From contig NZ_CP045324.1 of the NCBI RefSeq assembly GCF_009363275.1, forward strand, positions 558,001 to 622,000: DNA of 64,000 nt. Reading direction: 5' to 3'. The stretch comes from Marinobacter sp. THAF197a (GTDB taxonomy: Bacteria > Pseudomonadota > Gammaproteobacteria > Pseudomonadales > Oleiphilaceae). Below, one piece after another: positions 34,526 to 46,046 of the stretch (positions are counted from its first letter, which is position 1; each line of letters opens with the position of its first letter). The position numbers were made by a program, and so were the translations under genes. The notes under the pieces are model-generated. The model saw only the letters and a program-made list of their open reading frames with translations. It was not told the DNA's origin and made no database searches.

Positions 34526-36631
34526 GTGGCACGCAAGACTCCTATCAAACGTTACAGAAACATTGGTATCTGTGCGCATGTGGATGCGGGCAAGACTACT
34601 ACCACCGAACGTATTCTCTATTACACCGGTCGTAGTCACAAGATGGGTGAGACCCATGACGGCGCTTCCACTACAGACTGGATGGAGCAGGAGCAGGAGC
34701 GTGGTATCACCATCACGTCTGCCGCTGTTACAACCTTCTGGCAGGGTATGGACAAGCAGTATCCCGAGCACCGTATCAACATCATCGACACCCCGGGGCA
34801 CGTTGACTTCACCATCGAAGTAGAGCGGTCCCTGCGTGTTCTTGATGGTGCTGTGGTTGTGTTCTGTGGTTCCTCCGGTGTTGAGCCGCAGTCCGAGACT
34901 GTATGGCGCCAAGCCAACAAGTATGAAGTTCCCCGCATGGTGTTCGTCAACAAGATGGACCGTGCAGGCGCCAACTTCATGCGCGTTGTTGAGCAGATTC
35001 GTAACCGTCTGGGTGCTATCACTGTGCCCATCCAGCTGCCGATCGGCGCCGAAGACGATTTCGAGGGTATCGTGGATCTGCTTCGCATGAAGGCAATCTA
35101 CTGGAATGAAGCTGATCAGGGTATGACCTACGAGCTTCGCGATATTCCTGAGTCCATGGTTGCTGAGGCTGAGAAAGCGCGCGAGCAGATGATCGAAGCC
35201 GCCGCTGAAGCCAACGAAGAGTTCATGGAGAAATACCTCGAAGGCGAAGAGCTGACCTACGAAGAAATCAAGCAGGGTCTGCGTACTCGTACCATCGCTA
35301 ACGAAATCGTTCTGGCTACCTGCGGTTCTGCGTTCAAGAACAAAGGCGTGCAGGCGGTGCTGGATGCGGTCATCGAATTCCTGCCGGCCCCGGATGAGGT
35401 TAAAGCCATCCGCGGTGAGGTGGATGACGAGGGTACCGAGGAAACCCGTCCGGTTGACGACGATGCTCCGTTCGCCGCTCTGGCGTTCAAGATCGCGACC
35501 GATCCGTTCGTGGGTACGCTGACGTTCTTCCGGGTTTACTCCGGTAAGCTTGAGTCCGGTAACGCGGTATTCAATTCCGTGAAGGGCAAGAAAGAGCGTG
35601 TGGGCCGTATGGTTCAGATGCACGCCAATGACCGTGAAGAGATCAAGGAAGTTCTGGCGGGCGACATCGCAGCTGCGATCGGCCTGAAGAACGTGACCAC
35701 GGGTGACACCCTGTGTGACGAGAACAACAAAATTGTTCTTGAGCGCATGGAGTTCCCGGAGCCGGTTATCTCCGTTGCGGTTGAGCCGAAGTCAAAAGCC
35801 GACCAGGAAAAGATGGGTGTTGCTCTGGGTAAACTGGCCCAGGAAGATCCGTCATTCCGTGTTCGCACCGACGAAGAGTCTGGCCAGACCATCATCTCCG
35901 GTATGGGTGAGCTACACCTCGACATTATCGTTGACCGTATGCGTCGCGAGTTCAAGGTAGAAGCGAATATCGGTAAGCCGCAGGTTGCTTACCGTGAGTG
36001 CATCCGCAAGCCGGTTGACGTTGAAGGCAAGTTTGTTCGTCAGTCTGGTGGTCGTGGTCAGTACGGTCACGTAAAAGTGAAGTTGGAGCCGCTGCCGTTG
36101 GATGTGGAAGATGGCGAGAACTTCATCTTTGTGAACGAGATCGTTGGTGGTGTGGTTCCCAAGGAATACATCCCGGCTGTTCAGCAGGGTATCGAAGAGC
36201 AGATGCAGAACGGCTGTCTGGCCGGCTATCCGCTGCTGGGTATCAAAGCGACGCTGTACGATGGTTCCTACCACGACGTTGACTCCAACGAGATGGCGTT
36301 CAAAATCGCTGGTTCCATGGCGATGAAGAAAGGCGCCCTCGAAGCGAATCCTGCCCTTCTTGAGCCGATCATGAAGGTTGAGGTTGTTACCCCTGAAGAT
36401 TACATGGGTGACGTAGTTGGCGACCTGAACCGTCGTCGCGGCCTTGTGCAGGGTATGGATGAAGGCCCCGCGGGCAAGGTCATCCGTGCTGAAGTTCCGT
36501 TGTCGGAGATGTTCGGTTACGCCACCGACCTGCGTTCTGCAACACAGGGTCGGGCGTCTTATGCGATGGAGTTCTCCCGCTATATGGAAGCTCCTTCGAA
36601 CATTGCCGAAGCGATCATTAAAAAGGGTTGA
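34526..36631 (+). CDS. fusA: Elongation factor G
   Basis: 701 residues, GTG start 34526 with GAGG upstream. EF-G drives translocation and ribosome recycling. G-motifs: [13 protein letters not shown] and NKMD are visible, followed by the five-domain layout, with the domain IV segment [12 protein letters not shown] and the domain [15 protein letters not shown]. It is third in the str operon, 35 nt before tuf. Confidence 0.98.
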   Translation: MARKTPIKRYRNIGICAHVDAGKTTTTERILYYTGRSHKMGETHDGASTTDWMEQEQERGITITSAAVTTFWQGMDKQYPEHRINIIDTPGHVDFTIEVERSLRVLDGAVVVFCGSSGVEPQSETVWRQANKYEVPRMVFVNKMDRAGANFMRVVEQIRNRLGAITVPIQLPIGAEDDFEGIVDLLRMKAIYWNEADQGMTYELRDIPESMVAEAEKAREQMIEAAAEANEEFMEKYLEGEELTYEEIKQGLRTRTIANEIVLATCGSAFKNKGVQAVLDAVIEFLPAPDEVKAIRGEVDDEGTEETRPVDDDAPFAALAFKIATDPFVGTLTFFRVYSGKLESGNAVFNSVKGKKERVGRMVQMHANDREEIKEVLAGDIAAAIGLKNVTTGDTLCDENNKIVLERMEFPEPVISVAVEPKSKADQEKMGVALGKLAQEDPSFRVRTDEESGQTIISGMGELHLDIIVDRMRREFKVEANIGKPQVAYRECIRKPVDVEGKFVRQSGGRGQYGHVKVKLEPLPLDVEDGENFIFVNEIVGGVVPKEYIPAVQQGIEEQMQNGCLAGYPLLGIKATLYDGSYHDVDSNEMAFKIAGSMAMKKGALEANPALLEPIMKVEVVTPEDYMGDVVGDLNRRRGLVQGMDEGPAGKVIRAEVPLSEMFGYATDLRSATQGRASYAMEFSRYMEAPSNIAEAIIKKG

Positions 36632-36666
36632 TCCCCAGGACTTAAGAAACAGGAAGAGGTGTAACC

Positions 36667-37863
36667 GTGTCTAAAGCAAAGTTTGAGCGTAACAAGCCGC
36701 ACGTAAACGTGGGCACCATTGGTCACGTTGACCATGGTAAGACCACTCTGACAGCCGCCCTGACTCGTGTATGTCACGAAGTATGGGGTACGGGTGAGAG
36801 CCGTGCTTTCGATCAGATCGATAACGCACCGGAAGAGCGTGCGCGTGGTATCACCATCGCGACCTCTCACGTTGAGTACGATTCTCCGACCCGTCACTAC
36901 GCACACGTAGACTGCCCGGGCCACGCGGATTATGTGAAGAACATGATCACCGGTGCTGCCCAGATGGACGGCGCTATCCTGGTCTGCTCCGCTGCTGACG
37001 GCCCCATGCCGCAGACTCGTGAGCACATCCTGCTGTCCCGTCAGGTTGGTGTACCGTTCATCGTTGTGTTCCTGAACAAAGCGGACATGGTAGACGATGA
37101 AGAGCTGCTTGAGCTGGTAGAGATGGAAGTTCGTGACCTGCTGAGCCAGTACGACTTCCCGGGTGACGACACTCCGATCATCACCGGTTCTGCGCTGATG
37201 GCGCTGGAAGGTAAAGATGACAACGAGATGGGTACTACCGCTGTCAAGAAGCTGGTAGAAGCCCTGGATGACTACATCCCTGAGCCGGAGCGTGCGATTG
37301 ATCAGCCGTTCCTGATGCCGATCGAGGACGTATTCTCCATCTCTGGTCGTGGTACCGTTGTTACCGGTCGTGTAGAGCGTGGCATCATCAAGGTAGGTGA
37401 CGAAGTGGAAATCGTGGGTATCCGCGACACCACCAAGACCACCTGTACTGGTGTTGAGATGTTCCGCAAGCTGCTGGACGAAGGCCGTGCCGGTGAGAAC
37501 GTAGGTGTTCTGCTGCGTGGTACCAAGCGTGACGACGTTGAGCGTGGTCAGGTTCTGTGTGTACCGGGCTCCATCAAGCCGCACACCAAGTTCGAGTGTG
37601 AAGTGTACGTACTGTCCAAAGAAGAAGGTGGTCGTCATACTCCGTTCTTCAAGGGCTACCGTCCGCAGTTCTACTTCCGGACTACTGATGTAACCGGTTC
37701 TTGTGAACTGCCGGAAGGCGTTGAAATGGTAATGCCGGGTGACAACGTTAAAATGACTGTTACCCTGATCGCTCCGATCGCCATGGAAGATGGTCTGCGC
37801 TTCGCGATTCGTGAAGGCGGCCGTACCGTTGGTGCCGGCGTGGTCTCCAAGATCATCGAGTAA
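36667..37863 (+). CDS. tuf: Elongation factor Tu (second copy)
   Basis: 398 residues, GTG start after AGGAAGAGG. The protein is identical, as far as I can compare, to the copy at 20101-21297; I found six nucleotide differences in the gene body, all synonymous, apart from ATG against GTG at the start. This is the str-operon (tufA-type) copy. The near identity over ~1.2 kb points to recent gene conversion. A strong terminator follows. Confidence 0.98.
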   Translation: MSKAKFERNKPHVNVGTIGHVDHGKTTLTAALTRVCHEVWGTGESRAFDQIDNAPEERARGITIATSHVEYDSPTRHYAHVDCPGHADYVKNMITGAAQMDGAILVCSAADGPMPQTREHILLSRQVGVPFIVVFLNKADMVDDEELLELVEMEVRDLLSQYDFPGDDTPIITGSALMALEGKDDNEMGTTAVKKLVEALDDYIPEPERAIDQPFLMPIEDVFSISGRGTVVTGRVERGIIKVGDEVEIVGIRDTTKTTCTGVEMFRKLLDEGRAGENVGVLLRGTKRDDVERGQVLCVPGSIKPHTKFECEVYVLSKEEGGRHTPFFKGYRPQFYFRTTDVTGSCELPEGVEMVMPGDNVKMTVTLIAPIAMEDGLRFAIREGGRTVGAGVVSKIIE

Positions 37864-37881
37864 TCTGCTCGTTTGATCAGG

Positions 37882-37912
37882 AAAAAGGGGCTGACTGGTT
37901 CAGCCCCTTTTT
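37882..37912 (+). terminator. Intrinsic terminator of the str operon
   Basis: AAAAAGGGGCTGA-CTGG-TTCAGCCCCTTTTT, a near-perfect stem with a T run, 18 nt after the tuf stop. Confidence 0.95.
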
Positions 37913-37959
37913 CTGTTTAAGTCGCAAAGTCTGCCTGACCTCCGTCAATATCAATGATG

Positions 37960-37988
37960 TTGACAGGGTTGGGTATTATGCATACAAT
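37960..37988 (+). promoter_or_regulatory. S10 operon promoter
   Basis: Perfect TTGACA (37960-37965), 17 nt, TACAAT (37983-37988). It drives rpsJ through secY and leaves a leader of about 55 nt before rpsJ, shorter than the E. coli S10 leader in which L4 acts. Confidence 0.88.
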
Positions 37989-38049
37989 GCGGCTCCTTTT
38001 TTTGAAGGTCGGCTAACTAGTAGCTGCTACGAGTGGAGTTTGGTGCATC

Positions 38050-38361
38050 ATGCAAAGCCAAAAGATTCGAATCCGGTTGAAGGCGTTTGATTATCGCCTG
38101 ATCGACCAGTCCACGCAGGAGATCGTCGATACCGCCAAGCGGACCGGCGCTCAGGTGCGTGGTCCTATTCCTCTGCCGACGCGCAAGGAAAAGTACACGG
38201 TATTGATCTCTCCGCACGTCAATAAAGACGCGCGTGATCAGTATGAAATTCGTACCCACAAGCGTTTGCTCGACATTGTTGAGCCGACGGAGAAGACAGT
38301 GGATGCTCTGATGAAGCTGGACCTGGCAGCAGGTGTAGACGTTCAGATCAGCCTCGGCTAA
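38050..38361 (+). CDS. rpsJ: 30S ribosomal protein S10 / NusE
   Basis: 103 residues. It is a 30S head protein that also acts as NusE in antitermination with NusB at boxA, and links NusG to the ribosome. Conserved segments: [30 protein letters not shown] and [19 protein letters not shown]. First gene of the S10 operon. Confidence 0.98.
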
Positions 38362-38436
38362 TACCGCCCGGTATTAGTCTGTGTAACTGTCACAGGCCAT
38401 AGAGGGTGCAAGCCCCGTACACTTAAGAGGTGAAAC

Positions 38437-39075
38437 ATGGCAATTGGTGTTGTCGGTCGTAAGGCCGGTATGACCCGTATTTTTACGGATGAAGGGCAGG
38501 CATTGCCCGTAACGGTAATCGAGGTTGAGCCCAACCGCATTACCCAACTGAAAACTCTCGAAAACGACGGCTACCGCGCTGTGCAGGTAACCGTAGGTTC
38601 TCGTCGTGCCTCCCGCGTTAGCAAGGCTGCTGCTGGTCACTTTGCGAAAGCAGGTGTTGAAGCTGGTCGTGGCGTGTGGGAATTTCGTCTGGCTGATGGC
38701 GAAGGTGAAGGCCTCGCTGCAGGCGGCGAGCTGACGGTCTCTGTGTTTGAAGACGGTCAGGTGGTTGATGCCACTGGTCAGTCCAAAGGTAAGGGCTTCC
38801 AGGGTGGCGTCAAGCGCTGGAACTTCTCCATGCAGGACGCTACTCACGGTAACTCCCTGTCTCATCGTGCTCCGGGTTCCATTGGTCAGAACCAGACTCC
38901 GGGCAAGGTATTCAAGGGTAAAAAGATGGCCGGTCAGATGGGTAACGCGCAGGTCACTGTGCAGAACCTGAAAATCGTCCGTGTCGATGCCGAGCGCAAC
39001 CTGCTGCTGGTAAGTGGTGCCGTACCTGGTGCGACTGGCGGCGACGTTGTCATCAAGCCTGCAGTTAAAGCCTGA
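38437..39075 (+). CDS. rplC: 50S ribosomal protein L3
   Basis: 212 residues. It is an early assembly protein whose loop reaches the peptidyl-transferase centre. Signature [18 protein letters not shown] and the loop [18 protein letters not shown] are present; the Gln in GNAQVT-preceding region is the usual methylation neighbourhood. Preceded by AGAGG. 11 nt to rplD. Confidence 0.97.
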   Translation: MAIGVVGRKAGMTRIFTDEGQALPVTVIEVEPNRITQLKTLENDGYRAVQVTVGSRRASRVSKAAAGHFAKAGVEAGRGVWEFRLADGEGEGLAAGGELTVSVFEDGQVVDATGQSKGKGFQGGVKRWNFSMQDATHGNSLSHRAPGSIGQNQTPGKVFKGKKMAGQMGNAQVTVQNLKIVRVDAERNLLLVSGAVPGATGGDVVIKPAVKA

Positions 39076-39086
39076 GGAGCGGTGCG

Positions 39087-39692
39087 ATGGAATTGACAAT
39101 TACTGGTAGCGGCAAGGGGATTTCTGTTTCCGACGCTGCGTTTGCCAAAGATTTTAATGAAGCACTGGTGCACCAGGTGGTAACTGCCTACATGGCAGCT
39201 GGCCGTCAGGGTACCAAGGCTCAGAAAACACGTTCCGAAGTCAGTGGCGGTGGCAAGAAGCCGTGGCGTCAGAAGGGCACCGGTCGCGCTCGTGCGGGCA
39301 CCATTCGCAGCCCGATCTGGCGTTCAGGCGGCGTAACGTTTGCAGCCAAGCCCCGTGATTTCGAACAGAAAGTTAACCGCAAGATGTATCGTGCGGCTAT
39401 GTGTTCCATTCTTTCCGAGCTGGTCCGTCAGGAGCGTCTGGTGGTTGTTGACGATATGAACGTTGACAGTCCGAAGACCAAGGCGTTCACCGCCAAGCTG
39501 AAGGATCTGGGCGTATCTAACGCTCTGATTCTTTCCGATAGCGTTGAGCAGAACCTGCACCTGGCTTCCCGCAACATTCCTCACGTGGATGTTCGCGACG
39601 TGGCAGGTCTGGATCCGGTCAGCCTGGTTGCCTACGAGAACGTCGTGGTAACTGTTCCCGCTCTGAAGAAGATCGAGGAGATGCTGGGATGA
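39087..39692 (+). CDS. rplD: 50S ribosomal protein L4
   Basis: 201 residues. The protein lines the exit tunnel with its long loop ([19 protein letters not shown]). In E. coli L4 also represses its own operon at transcription and translation; whether this leader responds cannot be told. It overlaps rplW by 4 nt (ATGA). Confidence 0.97.
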   Translation: MELTITGSGKGISVSDAAFAKDFNEALVHQVVTAYMAAGRQGTKAQKTRSEVSGGGKKPWRQKGTGRARAGTIRSPIWRSGGVTFAAKPRDFEQKVNRKMYRAAMCSILSELVRQERLVVVDDMNVDSPKTKAFTAKLKDLGVSNALILSDSVEQNLHLASRNIPHVDVRDVAGLDPVSLVAYENVVVTVPALKKIEEMLG

Positions 39693-39982
39693 ATCAGGAA
39701 CGTATTTACAAGGTCCTGCTGGGGCCGCACGTATCAGAGAAAGCGTCTCTGGCAGCCGAGCGTGGTCAGGTGGTATTCCGTGTAGCACCAGACGCCACCA
39801 AGCCGGAGATCAAGAAAGCCGTTGAGCAGCTGTTCAACGTCACCGTCGAAGGTGTTCAGGTTCTGAACCGTAAGGGTAAGCTCAAGCGCACTATCCGCGG
39901 GTTCGGCAAGCGTAATGACATTCGTAAGGCTTACGTCAAGCTGGCAGAAGGTCAGGACATCGATTTTCTGGATGTGGAATAA
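39689..39982 (+). CDS. rplW: 50S ribosomal protein L23
   Basis: 97 residues. It sits at the tunnel exit and docks trigger factor and SRP. The VSEKAS motif and the loop with [18 protein letters not shown] are typical. Translationally coupled to rplD and followed by rplB after 17 nt. Confidence 0.97.
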   Translation: MNQERIYKVLLGPHVSEKASLAAERGQVVFRVAPDATKPEIKKAVEQLFNVTVEGVQVLNRKGKLKRTIRGFGKRNDIRKAYVKLAEGQDIDFLDVE

Positions 39983-39999
39983 GGTAAAGGGGTCGTAAT

Positions 40000-40827
40000 A
40001 TGCCGATCGTCAAAACCAAGCCAACATCTGCCGGACGCCGTCACGTTGTAAAACTTTACAACCCGGATCTGCACAAAGGACGTCCTTACGAGCCGTTGGT
40101 AGAAACTAAGAGTAAGTCAGGTGGTCGTAACAACGCTGGCCGCATTACTACTCGTCACATTGGTGGTGGCCACAAGCAGCACTACCGTGTCATCGATTTC
40201 AAGCGGACCAAAGATGGTATTCCGGCGGTTATTGAGCGCCTGGAATACGATCCTAACCGCTCTGCGCACATCGCGCTGCTGAAGTACTCTGATGGCGAGC
40301 GTCGCTACATCATCGCTCCCAAAGGTATGAAGGCAGGTGATCCTGTGCGGTCCGGCGTCGACGCGCCGATTAAGGTGGGCTCCACTCTGCCGCTCCGGAA
40401 CATTCCGGTTGGTTCTGTGATCCACTGCGTCGAACTCAAGCCTGGCAAAGGTGCCCAGCTGGCTCGCTCCGCGGGCGCATCCGTACAGCTGGTAGCTCGG
40501 GAAGGGGCTTATGCCACTATCCGCCTGCGTTCAGGTGAAATGCGTAAGGTGCTTGTAGATTGCCGTGCAACGCTGGGTGAAGTATCCAACAGCGAGCACA
40601 GCCTCAAGCAGCTTGGTAAAGCGGGTGCATCACGTTGGCGCGGTAAACGTCCAACAGTACGTGGTGTTGCTATGAACCCAGTTGACCACCCACATGGTGG
40701 TGGTGAAGGGCGTACCTCTGGCGGGCGTCACCCGGTTACTCCGTGGGGTGTTCCGACCAAAGGGCATAAGACTCGTAAGAACAAACGTACTGACAAGATG
40801 ATAGTACGTCGTCGTTCAGCCAAGTAA
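40000..40827 (+). CDS. rplB: 50S ribosomal protein L2
   Basis: 275 residues. It is needed for subunit association and peptidyl transfer. The C-terminal signature [20 protein letters not shown] contains the conserved His of the family. The N-terminal [14 protein letters not shown] is typical. It is followed by rpsS after 23 nt. Confidence 0.98.
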   Translation: MPIVKTKPTSAGRRHVVKLYNPDLHKGRPYEPLVETKSKSGGRNNAGRITTRHIGGGHKQHYRVIDFKRTKDGIPAVIERLEYDPNRSAHIALLKYSDGERRYIIAPKGMKAGDPVRSGVDAPIKVGSTLPLRNIPVGSVIHCVELKPGKGAQLARSAGASVQLVAREGAYATIRLRSGEMRKVLVDCRATLGEVSNSEHSLKQLGKAGASRWRGKRPTVRGVAMNPVDHPHGGGEGRTSGGRHPVTPWGVPTKGHKTRKNKRTDKMIVRRRSAK

Positions 40828-40850
40828 ACGACTACATAGAGGTAAATGCT

Positions 40851-41126
40851 GTGCCACGTTCTTTGAAGAAAGGTCCTTTTATAGACCTGCATCTGTTGAA
40901 GAAGGTCGAGGCAGCTCTGGAAACAAGTGACAAGCGGCCGATCAAAACCTGGTCCCGCCGGTCAACAATCTTTCCGGAGATGGTAGGCCTGACCATTGCA
41001 GTCCACAACGGCAAGCAGCACGTGCCGGTTTATGTCACCGAAGATATGGTCGGGCATAAACTGGGTGAGTTCGCGGCAACGCGTACTTATCGTGGTCATG
41101 CGGCCGACAAGAAAGCTAAACGCTGA
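40851..41126 (+). CDS. rpsS: 30S ribosomal protein S19
   Basis: 91 residues, GTG start after AGAGG. S19 forms a complex with S13 in the 30S head and contacts the A-site t[22 protein letters not shown] and the C-terminal [16 protein letters not shown] are diagnostic. Confidence 0.97.
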   Translation: MPRSLKKGPFIDLHLLKKVEAALETSDKRPIKTWSRRSTIFPEMVGLTIAVHNGKQHVPVYVTEDMVGHKLGEFAATRTYRGHAADKKAKR

Positions 41127-41142
41127 TTGTGAGGTAATAGAA

Positions 41143-41475
41143 ATGGAAGTAGCAGCCAAGTACAAGGGCGCTCGCCTCTCAGCTCAGAAAGCACGTCTTG
41201 TTGCCGACCAGGTACGCGGCAAGGCTGTTGAGGACGCCCTGAACATTCTGACTTTCAGCCCTAAGAAGGCAGCGGTTGTGATCAAGAAAGCTCTTGAATC
41301 CGCCATTGCCAACGCTGAGCACAACGAAGGTCTGGACGTAGATGATCTGCGGGTTTCCACCGTCATGGTGGATGAGGGCCCAACGCTCAAGCGAATCAAA
41401 GCTCGAGCCAAGGGGCGCGCTGACCGTATTTTCAAGCGCACCTGTCATATCACCGTCAAGGTCGCCGACAAGTAG
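41143..41475 (+). CDS. rplV: 50S ribosomal protein L22
   Basis: 110 residues from ATG 41143 ([19 protein letters not shown]), which follows GAGGT. The frame is open further upstream but only inside rpsS. L22 contacts all 23S domains and its beta-hairpin ([15 protein letters not shown]) narrows the exit tunnel, where macrolide-resistance changes occur in other species. Confidence 0.96.
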   Translation: MEVAAKYKGARLSAQKARLVADQVRGKAVEDALNILTFSPKKAAVVIKKALESAIANAEHNEGLDVDDLRVSTVMVDEGPTLKRIKARAKGRADRIFKRTCHITVKVADK

Positions 41476-41486
41476 GAGATGCTCAG

Positions 41487-42170
41487 ATGGGTCATAAAGT
41501 AAATCCAACCGGCATGCGCCTGGGTGTGATCAAAGAGCACAACTCAGTGTGGTATGCCGACAAGAAGGACTACGCGAAGAATCTGCTGAATGATATTCAG
41601 GTTCGCGAGTTCCTGGACAAGCGTCTGGTGAAGGCGTCTGTCAGCAAGATCGTGATCGAGCGCCCTGCTCAGAACGCCCGGATCACGATCCATACCGCCC
41701 GCCCCGGTATTGTTATCGGTAAAAAGGGTGAAGATGTTGACCGTCTGCGTCGCGAAGTCAGCGACATGATGGGTGTGCCCGTGCACATCAACATCGAAGA
41801 AGTCCGCAAGCCGGACCTGGATGCCCGCCTGGTAGCGCAAAACGTTGCCGGTCAGCTGGAGCGTCGTGTGATGTTCCGTCGCGCTATGAAGCGTGCGGTT
41901 CAGAACGCCATGCGTCAGGGTGCCAAGGGTATCAAGATTCAGGTTGGCGGTCGTCTTGGGGGTGCTGAAATCGCACGTTCCGAGTGGTATCGCGAAGGTC
42001 GTGTACCTCTGCACACATTGCGTGCAGATATTGATTATGCAACCTATGAAGCGCACACCACTTACGGCGTTATCGGCGTAAAGGTATGGATCTTCAAAGG
42101 TGAGATTCTTGGTGGTATGGAGCAGGTCCGTGCTGACAAGAAAGCCTCTGGGAAGAAAGGTTCTAAGTAA
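41487..42170 (+). CDS. rpsC: 30S ribosomal protein S3
   Basis: 227 residues. It has an N-terminal KH domain with the GxxG-type loop in [16 protein letters not shown] and a C-terminal domain with [17 protein letters not shown]. With S4 and S5 it forms the mRNA entry helicase. An AGGAG site precedes the start. Confidence 0.98.
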   Translation: MGHKVNPTGMRLGVIKEHNSVWYADKKDYAKNLLNDIQVREFLDKRLVKASVSKIVIERPAQNARITIHTARPGIVIGKKGEDVDRLRREVSDMMGVPVHINIEEVRKPDLDARLVAQNVAGQLERRVMFRRAMKRAVQNAMRQGAKGIKIQVGGRLGGAEIARSEWYREGRVPLHTLRADIDYATYEAHTTYGVIGVKVWIFKGEILGGMEQVRADKKASGKKGSK

Positions 42171-42182
42171 AGGGGCACTCTT

Positions 42183-42596
42183 ATGCTGCAACCAAAACGC
42201 ACCAAATTCCGCAAGGTAATGAAAGGCCGTAACACCGGTCTTGCTCACCGCGCCAACAAGGTGAGCTTCGGTGAATACGGATTGAAAGCGACCAGTCGCG
42301 GGCGTATAACTGCGCGCCAGATTGAGGCGGCACGTCGTACTATGACACGTCGTATCAAGCGGGGCGGTAAGATCTGGATTCGGGTTTTCCCGGACAAGCC
42401 GATCACCGGTAAGCCGCTTGAAGTACGGATGGGTAAAGGTAAAGGTTCTGTCGAGTATTGGGTGGCTGAAATTCAGCCGGGCCGTATGTTGTACGAGATG
42501 GAAGGTGTTTCCGAGGAAATCGCTCGTGAGGCCTTCACTCTTGCAGCGGCCAAACTGCCGGTACAGACCACCTTTGTAACGAGGACGGTGATGTGA
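42183..42596 (+). CDS. rplP: 50S ribosomal protein L16
   Basis: 137 residues. It lies near the A-site tRNA elbow. [17 protein letters not shown] and the central [13 protein letters not shown] and [12 protein letters not shown] segments are diagnostic; the Arg hydroxylated in E. coli (in the [10 protein letters not shown] region) has its neighbours. The stop overlaps the rpmC start (TGATG). Confidence 0.97.
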   Translation: MLQPKRTKFRKVMKGRNTGLAHRANKVSFGEYGLKATSRGRITARQIEAARRTMTRRIKRGGKIWIRVFPDKPITGKPLEVRMGKGKGSVEYWVAEIQPGRMLYEMEGVSEEIAREAFTLAAAKLPVQTTFVTRTVM

Positions 42597-42787
42597 TGAA
42601 TGCAACAGAGCTGCGTGAAAAGTCAGTCGAGGAGCTGAACAAAGAGCTGATCGACCTCCTGAAGGAGCAGTTCAACCTGCGCATGCGCAAAGCGACAGGT
42701 CAGCTGAATCAGTCTCACCTCCTCGGCAAGGTGAAGCGCGATATCGCTCGCGTTAAAACGGTATTGAATGAAAAGGCAGGACAGTGA
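42596..42787 (+). CDS. rpmC: 50S ribosomal protein L29
   Basis: 63 residues, starting [18 protein letters not shown] 42596 is used rather than GTG 42593, as it matches the family length and gives the common 1-nt stop-start overlap with rplP. L29 sits next to L23 at the tunnel exit. Confidence 0.95.
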   Translation: MNATELREKSVEELNKELIDLLKEQFNLRMRKATGQLNQSHLLGKVKRDIARVKTVLNEKAGQ

Positions 42788-42788
42788 C

Positions 42789-43055
42789 ATGACCGAAGCT
42801 ACCCAAACTGCCAGAACTCTGAGCGGCAAGGTCGTGAGCAACAAGATGGACAAGTCCATCGTGGTCCTGGTTGAGCGTCAGGTGAAACATCCTCTGTACG
42901 GCAAGTACATGAAGCGCTCGACCAAGATCCATGCGCACGATGAAAGCAATCAGTGCAACATCGGCGACATCGTAACCATTCAGGAAACCCGCCCGGTCTC
43001 CAAGACCAAAAGCTGGGCCCTGGTGGAAGTCACCGAACGCGCGTCCAAGGTGTAA
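42789..43055 (+). CDS. rpsQ: 30S ribosomal protein S17
   Basis: 88 residues from ATG 42789, 1 nt after the rpmC stop. An OB-fold protein that binds 16S helices early in assembly. [18 protein letters not shown] and [18 protein letters not shown] are typical. Confidence 0.96.
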   Translation: MTEATQTARTLSGKVVSNKMDKSIVVLVERQVKHPLYGKYMKRSTKIHAHDESNQCNIGDIVTIQETRPVSKTKSWALVEVTERASKV

Positions 43056-43073
43056 TTCGCCCGGAGAACAACC

Positions 43074-43442
43074 ATGATTCAGACTCAAACAATGCTTGAA
43101 GTCGCGGATAACAGTGGTGCACGTCAGGTTATGTGCATCAAGGTCCTGGGCGGATCTCACCGGCGTTATGCGAGCGTTGGGGATATCATCAAGGTAACCG
43201 TTAAGGAAGCCATCCCCCGCGGTAAGGTGAAGAAAGGCCAGGTCCTCAAGGCTGTTGTAGTACGTACCCGTAAGGGTGTGCGTCGTCCGGACGGTTCATT
43301 GATCCGTTTTGACGGTAACGCGGCGGTACTTCTGAACAATCAGGACGCTCCCATTGGTACCCGTATCTTCGGACCGGTTACCCGTGAACTGCGTAACGAG
43401 AAGTTCATGAAGATTATCTCACTGGCACCCGAAGTACTTTAA
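43074..43442 (+). CDS. rplN: 50S ribosomal protein L14
   Basis: 122 residues. It forms an intersubunit bridge and is the docking site of the silencing factor Rsf[20 protein letters not shown] and the C-terminal [19 protein letters not shown] are diagnostic. In E. coli the spc operon starts at this gene; I see no clear promoter before it here. Confidence 0.98.
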   Translation: MIQTQTMLEVADNSGARQVMCIKVLGGSHRRYASVGDIIKVTVKEAIPRGKVKKGQVLKAVVVRTRKGVRRPDGSLIRFDGNAAVLLNNQDAPIGTRIFGPVTRELRNEKFMKIISLAPEVL

Positions 43443-43459
43443 AGGACCAGAGGCCGGTT

Positions 43460-43780
43460 ATGAAAAAGATCAAACGAGATGACGAAGTAATCGTCACCAC
43501 GGGGAAAGACAAAGGCAAACGTGGTAAAGTCCTGAAGGTTCAGGACGACGGCCGTGTGATTGTTTCTGGCATCAATATGATGAAGAAGCACACCAAGCCG
43601 AACCCGATGCTTGGCACCCCGGGTGGTATCGTCGAGAAAGAAGCGCCTATCCAGGCTTCCAACGTGGCTATTTTTAATCCGCAGACCGGCAAAGCCGATC
43701 GTGTTGGCTTCCAGACCAAGGAAGACGGCAGCAAAGTGCGGATCTTCAAGTCCACGAACGAAGCTGTCGATAACCAGTAA
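43460..43780 (+). CDS. rplX: 50S ribosomal protein L24
   Basis: 106 residues. This KOW-domain protein starts 50S assembly. [20 protein letters not shown] is the KOW motif. An AGGCCGG-type site precedes the start. In E. coli S8 represses this operon from a site at the rplX-rplE border. Confidence 0.97.
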   Translation: MKKIKRDDEVIVTTGKDKGKRGKVLKVQDDGRVIVSGINMMKKHTKPNPMLGTPGGIVEKEAPIQASNVAIFNPQTGKADRVGFQTKEDGSKVRIFKSTNEAVDNQ

Positions 43781-43795
43781 GCGGTGGTGGTTACG

Positions 43796-44335
43796 ATGCT
43801 TAACATGAAAGAGCAGTACACTAAGGAAGTGGTACCCGCCCTGCAGAAAGAGTTCGGTTACAAGAACGTTATGCAGGTGCCGCGTATCGAGAAAATCACC
43901 CTGAACATGGGTGTTGGCGAAGCGGTTGGTGACAAAAAGCTGATTGAAAACGCTGTGGCGGATCTTGAGCGCCTGGCGGGTCAAAAAGCGGTTGTTACCA
44001 AGGCACGCAAATCCGTAGCGGGTTTCAAAATCCGTGAAGGTTGGCCGATTGGCTGTAAGGTGACCCTGCGCGGTGAGCGTATGTGGGATTTCTTTGATCG
44101 CCTGGTGCACATTGCGGTTCCCCGCATTCGTGACTTCCGCGGTCTGAATCCGAAATCCTTCGACGGTCGCGGTAACTACAGCATGGGTGTTCGTGAGCAG
44201 ATCATCTTCCCTGAGATCGAGTACGACAAAGTCGACAAGATCCGCGGGTTGGATATCACCATCACCACCACTGCCGGTACCGACGACGAAGGTCGCGAAC
44301 TGTTGAAAGCCTTTGGCTTTCCGTTCAAGAAATAA
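43796..44335 (+). CDS. rplE: 50S ribosomal protein L5
   Basis: 179 residues. ATG 43796 is chosen because it gives the exact E. coli length and alignment; an upstream GTG in frame would add four residues. L5 binds 5S rRNA with L18. [20 protein letters not shown] and the later [20 protein letters not shown] are diagnostic. It is followed by rpsN after 12 nt. Confidence 0.97.
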   Translation: MLNMKEQYTKEVVPALQKEFGYKNVMQVPRIEKITLNMGVGEAVGDKKLIENAVADLERLAGQKAVVTKARKSVAGFKIREGWPIGCKVTLRGERMWDFFDRLVHIAVPRIRDFRGLNPKSFDGRGNYSMGVREQIIFPEIEYDKVDKIRGLDITITTTAGTDDEGRELLKAFGFPFKK

Positions 44336-44347
44336 GGAACGAGTGAC

Positions 44348-44653
44348 ATGGCGAAGGTTTCAATGAAAAACCGTGAGCTCAAGCGCGAAAAGACTGTGGC
44401 TAAATTCGCAGCCAAGCGCGCCGAGCTCAAGGCGATTATCAAAAACCCGAATACCAGCGAAGAAGATCGTTGGAACGCGCAAATGAAGCTGCAGCAGCTG
44501 CCTCGTGATGCGAGTCCCTCACGTCTTCGGAATCGTTGCCAGGTGACTGGTCGTCCCCACGGCGTTCTGCGCAAGTTCGAACTGTCACGGATCAAACTCC
44601 GTGAGTACGGCATGCGCGGTGACGTTCCGGGCCTGACCAAGGCAAGCTGGTAA
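44348..44653 (+). CDS. rpsN: 30S ribosomal protein S14
   Basis: 101 residues, the long zinc-free form (only one Cys in the C-terminal [17 protein letters not shown]). S14 lies in the 30S head beside S19 and S3. Starts [19 protein letters not shown] hairpin follows in the gap to rpsH. Confidence 0.97.
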   Translation: MAKVSMKNRELKREKTVAKFAAKRAELKAIIKNPNTSEEDRWNAQMKLQQLPRDASPSRLRNRCQVTGRPHGVLRKFELSRIKLREYGMRGDVPGLTKASW

Positions 44654-44662
44654 GATAGGCCG

Positions 44663-44678
44663 CCTGACTTCGGTCAGG
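44663..44678 (+). other. UUCG tetraloop hairpin between rpsN and rpsH
   Basis: CCTGAC-TTCG-GTCAGG, a perfect 6-bp stem without T run, 9 nt after the rpsN stop. A second GC-rich inverted repeat (AGCGG...CCGCT) follows at about 44692-44710. They may mark an mRNA processing site or an S8-type regulatory site. Confidence 0.5.
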
Positions 44679-44741
44679 TGCCTGTTGGTAAGCGGTGCGG
44701 CACGCCGCTGCACAACTAAAAAGATCAGGAGCCTCATACTA

Positions 44742-45134
44742 ATGAGTATGCAAGACACGCTTGCGGATATGTTTACCCGTATCCGTAATGCCCAGATGGC
44801 ATCGAAAGCTGATGTGACGATGCCGTCTTCAAAAATGAAGGTCTCCGTGGCCCAGGTCCTTAAGGACGAAGGCTACGTAGCAGATTTTTCTGTTTCAGCT
44901 GACGCGAAGCCCGAGCTGACCATCACTCTGAAATACTTCGGCGGCAAGCCGGTTATCGAAGAGATCAAGCGGGTCAGCCGTCCGAGTCTGCGCCAGTACA
45001 AAGGCGCTGGGGAACTGCCGAAGGTTTCCGGCGGTCTGGGAGTCGCGATTGTCTCAACGTCCAAGGGCGTTATGACAGACCGCGCCGCACGTGCTGCAGG
45101 CGTGGGTGGCGAAGTCATCTGCACCGTATTCTAG
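44742..45134 (+). CDS. rpsH: 30S ribosomal protein S8
   Basis: 130 residues from ATG 44742 ([18 protein letters not shown]), the E. coli length. It binds the central domain of 16S rRNA and, in E. coli, represses the spc operon. The C-terminal [20 protein letters not shown] is diagnostic. Preceded by AGGAG. Confidence 0.97.
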   Translation: MSMQDTLADMFTRIRNAQMASKADVTMPSSKMKVSVAQVLKDEGYVADFSVSADAKPELTITLKYFGGKPVIEEIKRVSRPSLRQYKGAGELPKVSGGLGVAIVSTSKGVMTDRAARAAGVGGEVICTVF

Positions 45135-45143
45135 GAGATACAC

Positions 45144-45677
45144 ATGTCCAGGGTTGCCAATAATCCTGTCGTGCTGCCTTCCGGTGTTGAGGTTAAGCTG
45201 AACGGACAGGAAATTAATGTGAAGGGCTCCAAGGGAGCTCTCCAATTCACCATTCACCAAGCGGTTGAAGTGAAGCAGGAAGAGGGTTCTCTTCGCTTTG
45301 CGGCCCGCGATGGTGCGAAACAGTCCCGCGCTCTTGCTGGTACTACTCGTGCGCTGGTTAACAACATGGTTACCGGCGTATCCACAGGCTGGGAGCGTAA
45401 GCTGCAGCTGACGGGCGTAGGTTATCGTGCGCAGGCGCAAGGTAAGAAGCTCAATCTGACACTGGGTTTTTCTCACCCGGTTGAGTACGAGCTGCCCGAG
45501 GGTGTTACCGCTGAAACTCCGTCCAATACGGAAGTTGTGATTCGCGGTATCGACAAGCAACAGGTTGGCCAGGTCGCTGCTGAAATCCGCGCGTTCCGTC
45601 CGCCCGAGCCTTATAAGGGCAAGGGTGTTCGTTATGCGGATGAGCAGGTCAGACGCAAAGAAGCCAAGAAGAAATAA
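45144..45677 (+). CDS. rplF: 50S ribosomal protein L6
   Basis: 177 residues. Two-domain protein near the factor-binding site. Signature [20 protein letters not shown] at the C-terminus and the N-terminal [25 protein letters not shown] precedes the start; rplR follows after 9 nt. Confidence 0.97.
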   Translation: MSRVANNPVVLPSGVEVKLNGQEINVKGSKGALQFTIHQAVEVKQEEGSLRFAARDGAKQSRALAGTTRALVNNMVTGVSTGWERKLQLTGVGYRAQAQGKKLNLTLGFSHPVEYELPEGVTAETPSNTEVVIRGIDKQQVGQVAAEIRAFRPPEPYKGKGVRYADEQVRRKEAKKK

Positions 45678-45686
45678 GGCGGGACT

Positions 45687-46034
45687 ATGAGCGCGAATAA
45701 CGAAAGATTGCGTCGCGCACGCAAAGTGCGCATGAAGATCCGTGAGCTGGGTACCGACCGTCTGTGCGTTCACCGCACGCCGCGTCATATGTACGCCCAG
45801 GTTACGACTGCAGATGGCAGCAAAGTGCTGGCCACTGCCTCCACGTTGGATAAGGAACTGCGCCAGGGTGCAACCGGTAACGTGGACGCTGCCAAGAAGG
45901 TCGGTCAGCTGATTGCTGAGCGTGCCAAGGCGGCAGGCATTGAGAAGGTCGCTTTTGACCGCTCAGGTTACCGTTATCACGGTCGTGTACAGGCTCTGGC
46001 CGACGCAGCCCGTGAAGCTGGCTTGCAATTCTAA
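45687..46034 (+). CDS. rplR: 50S ribosomal protein L18
   Basis: 115 residues. It carries 5S rRNA into the 50S with L5. [20 protein letters not shown] and the C-terminal [19 protein letters not shown] are diagnostic. It is followed by rpsE after 12 nt. Confidence 0.97.
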   Translation: MSANNERLRRARKVRMKIRELGTDRLCVHRTPRHMYAQVTTADGSKVLATASTLDKELRQGATGNVDAAKKVGQLIAERAKAAGIEKVAFDRSGYRYHGRVQALADAAREAGLQF

Positions 46035-46046
46035 GAGGTGGAGAAG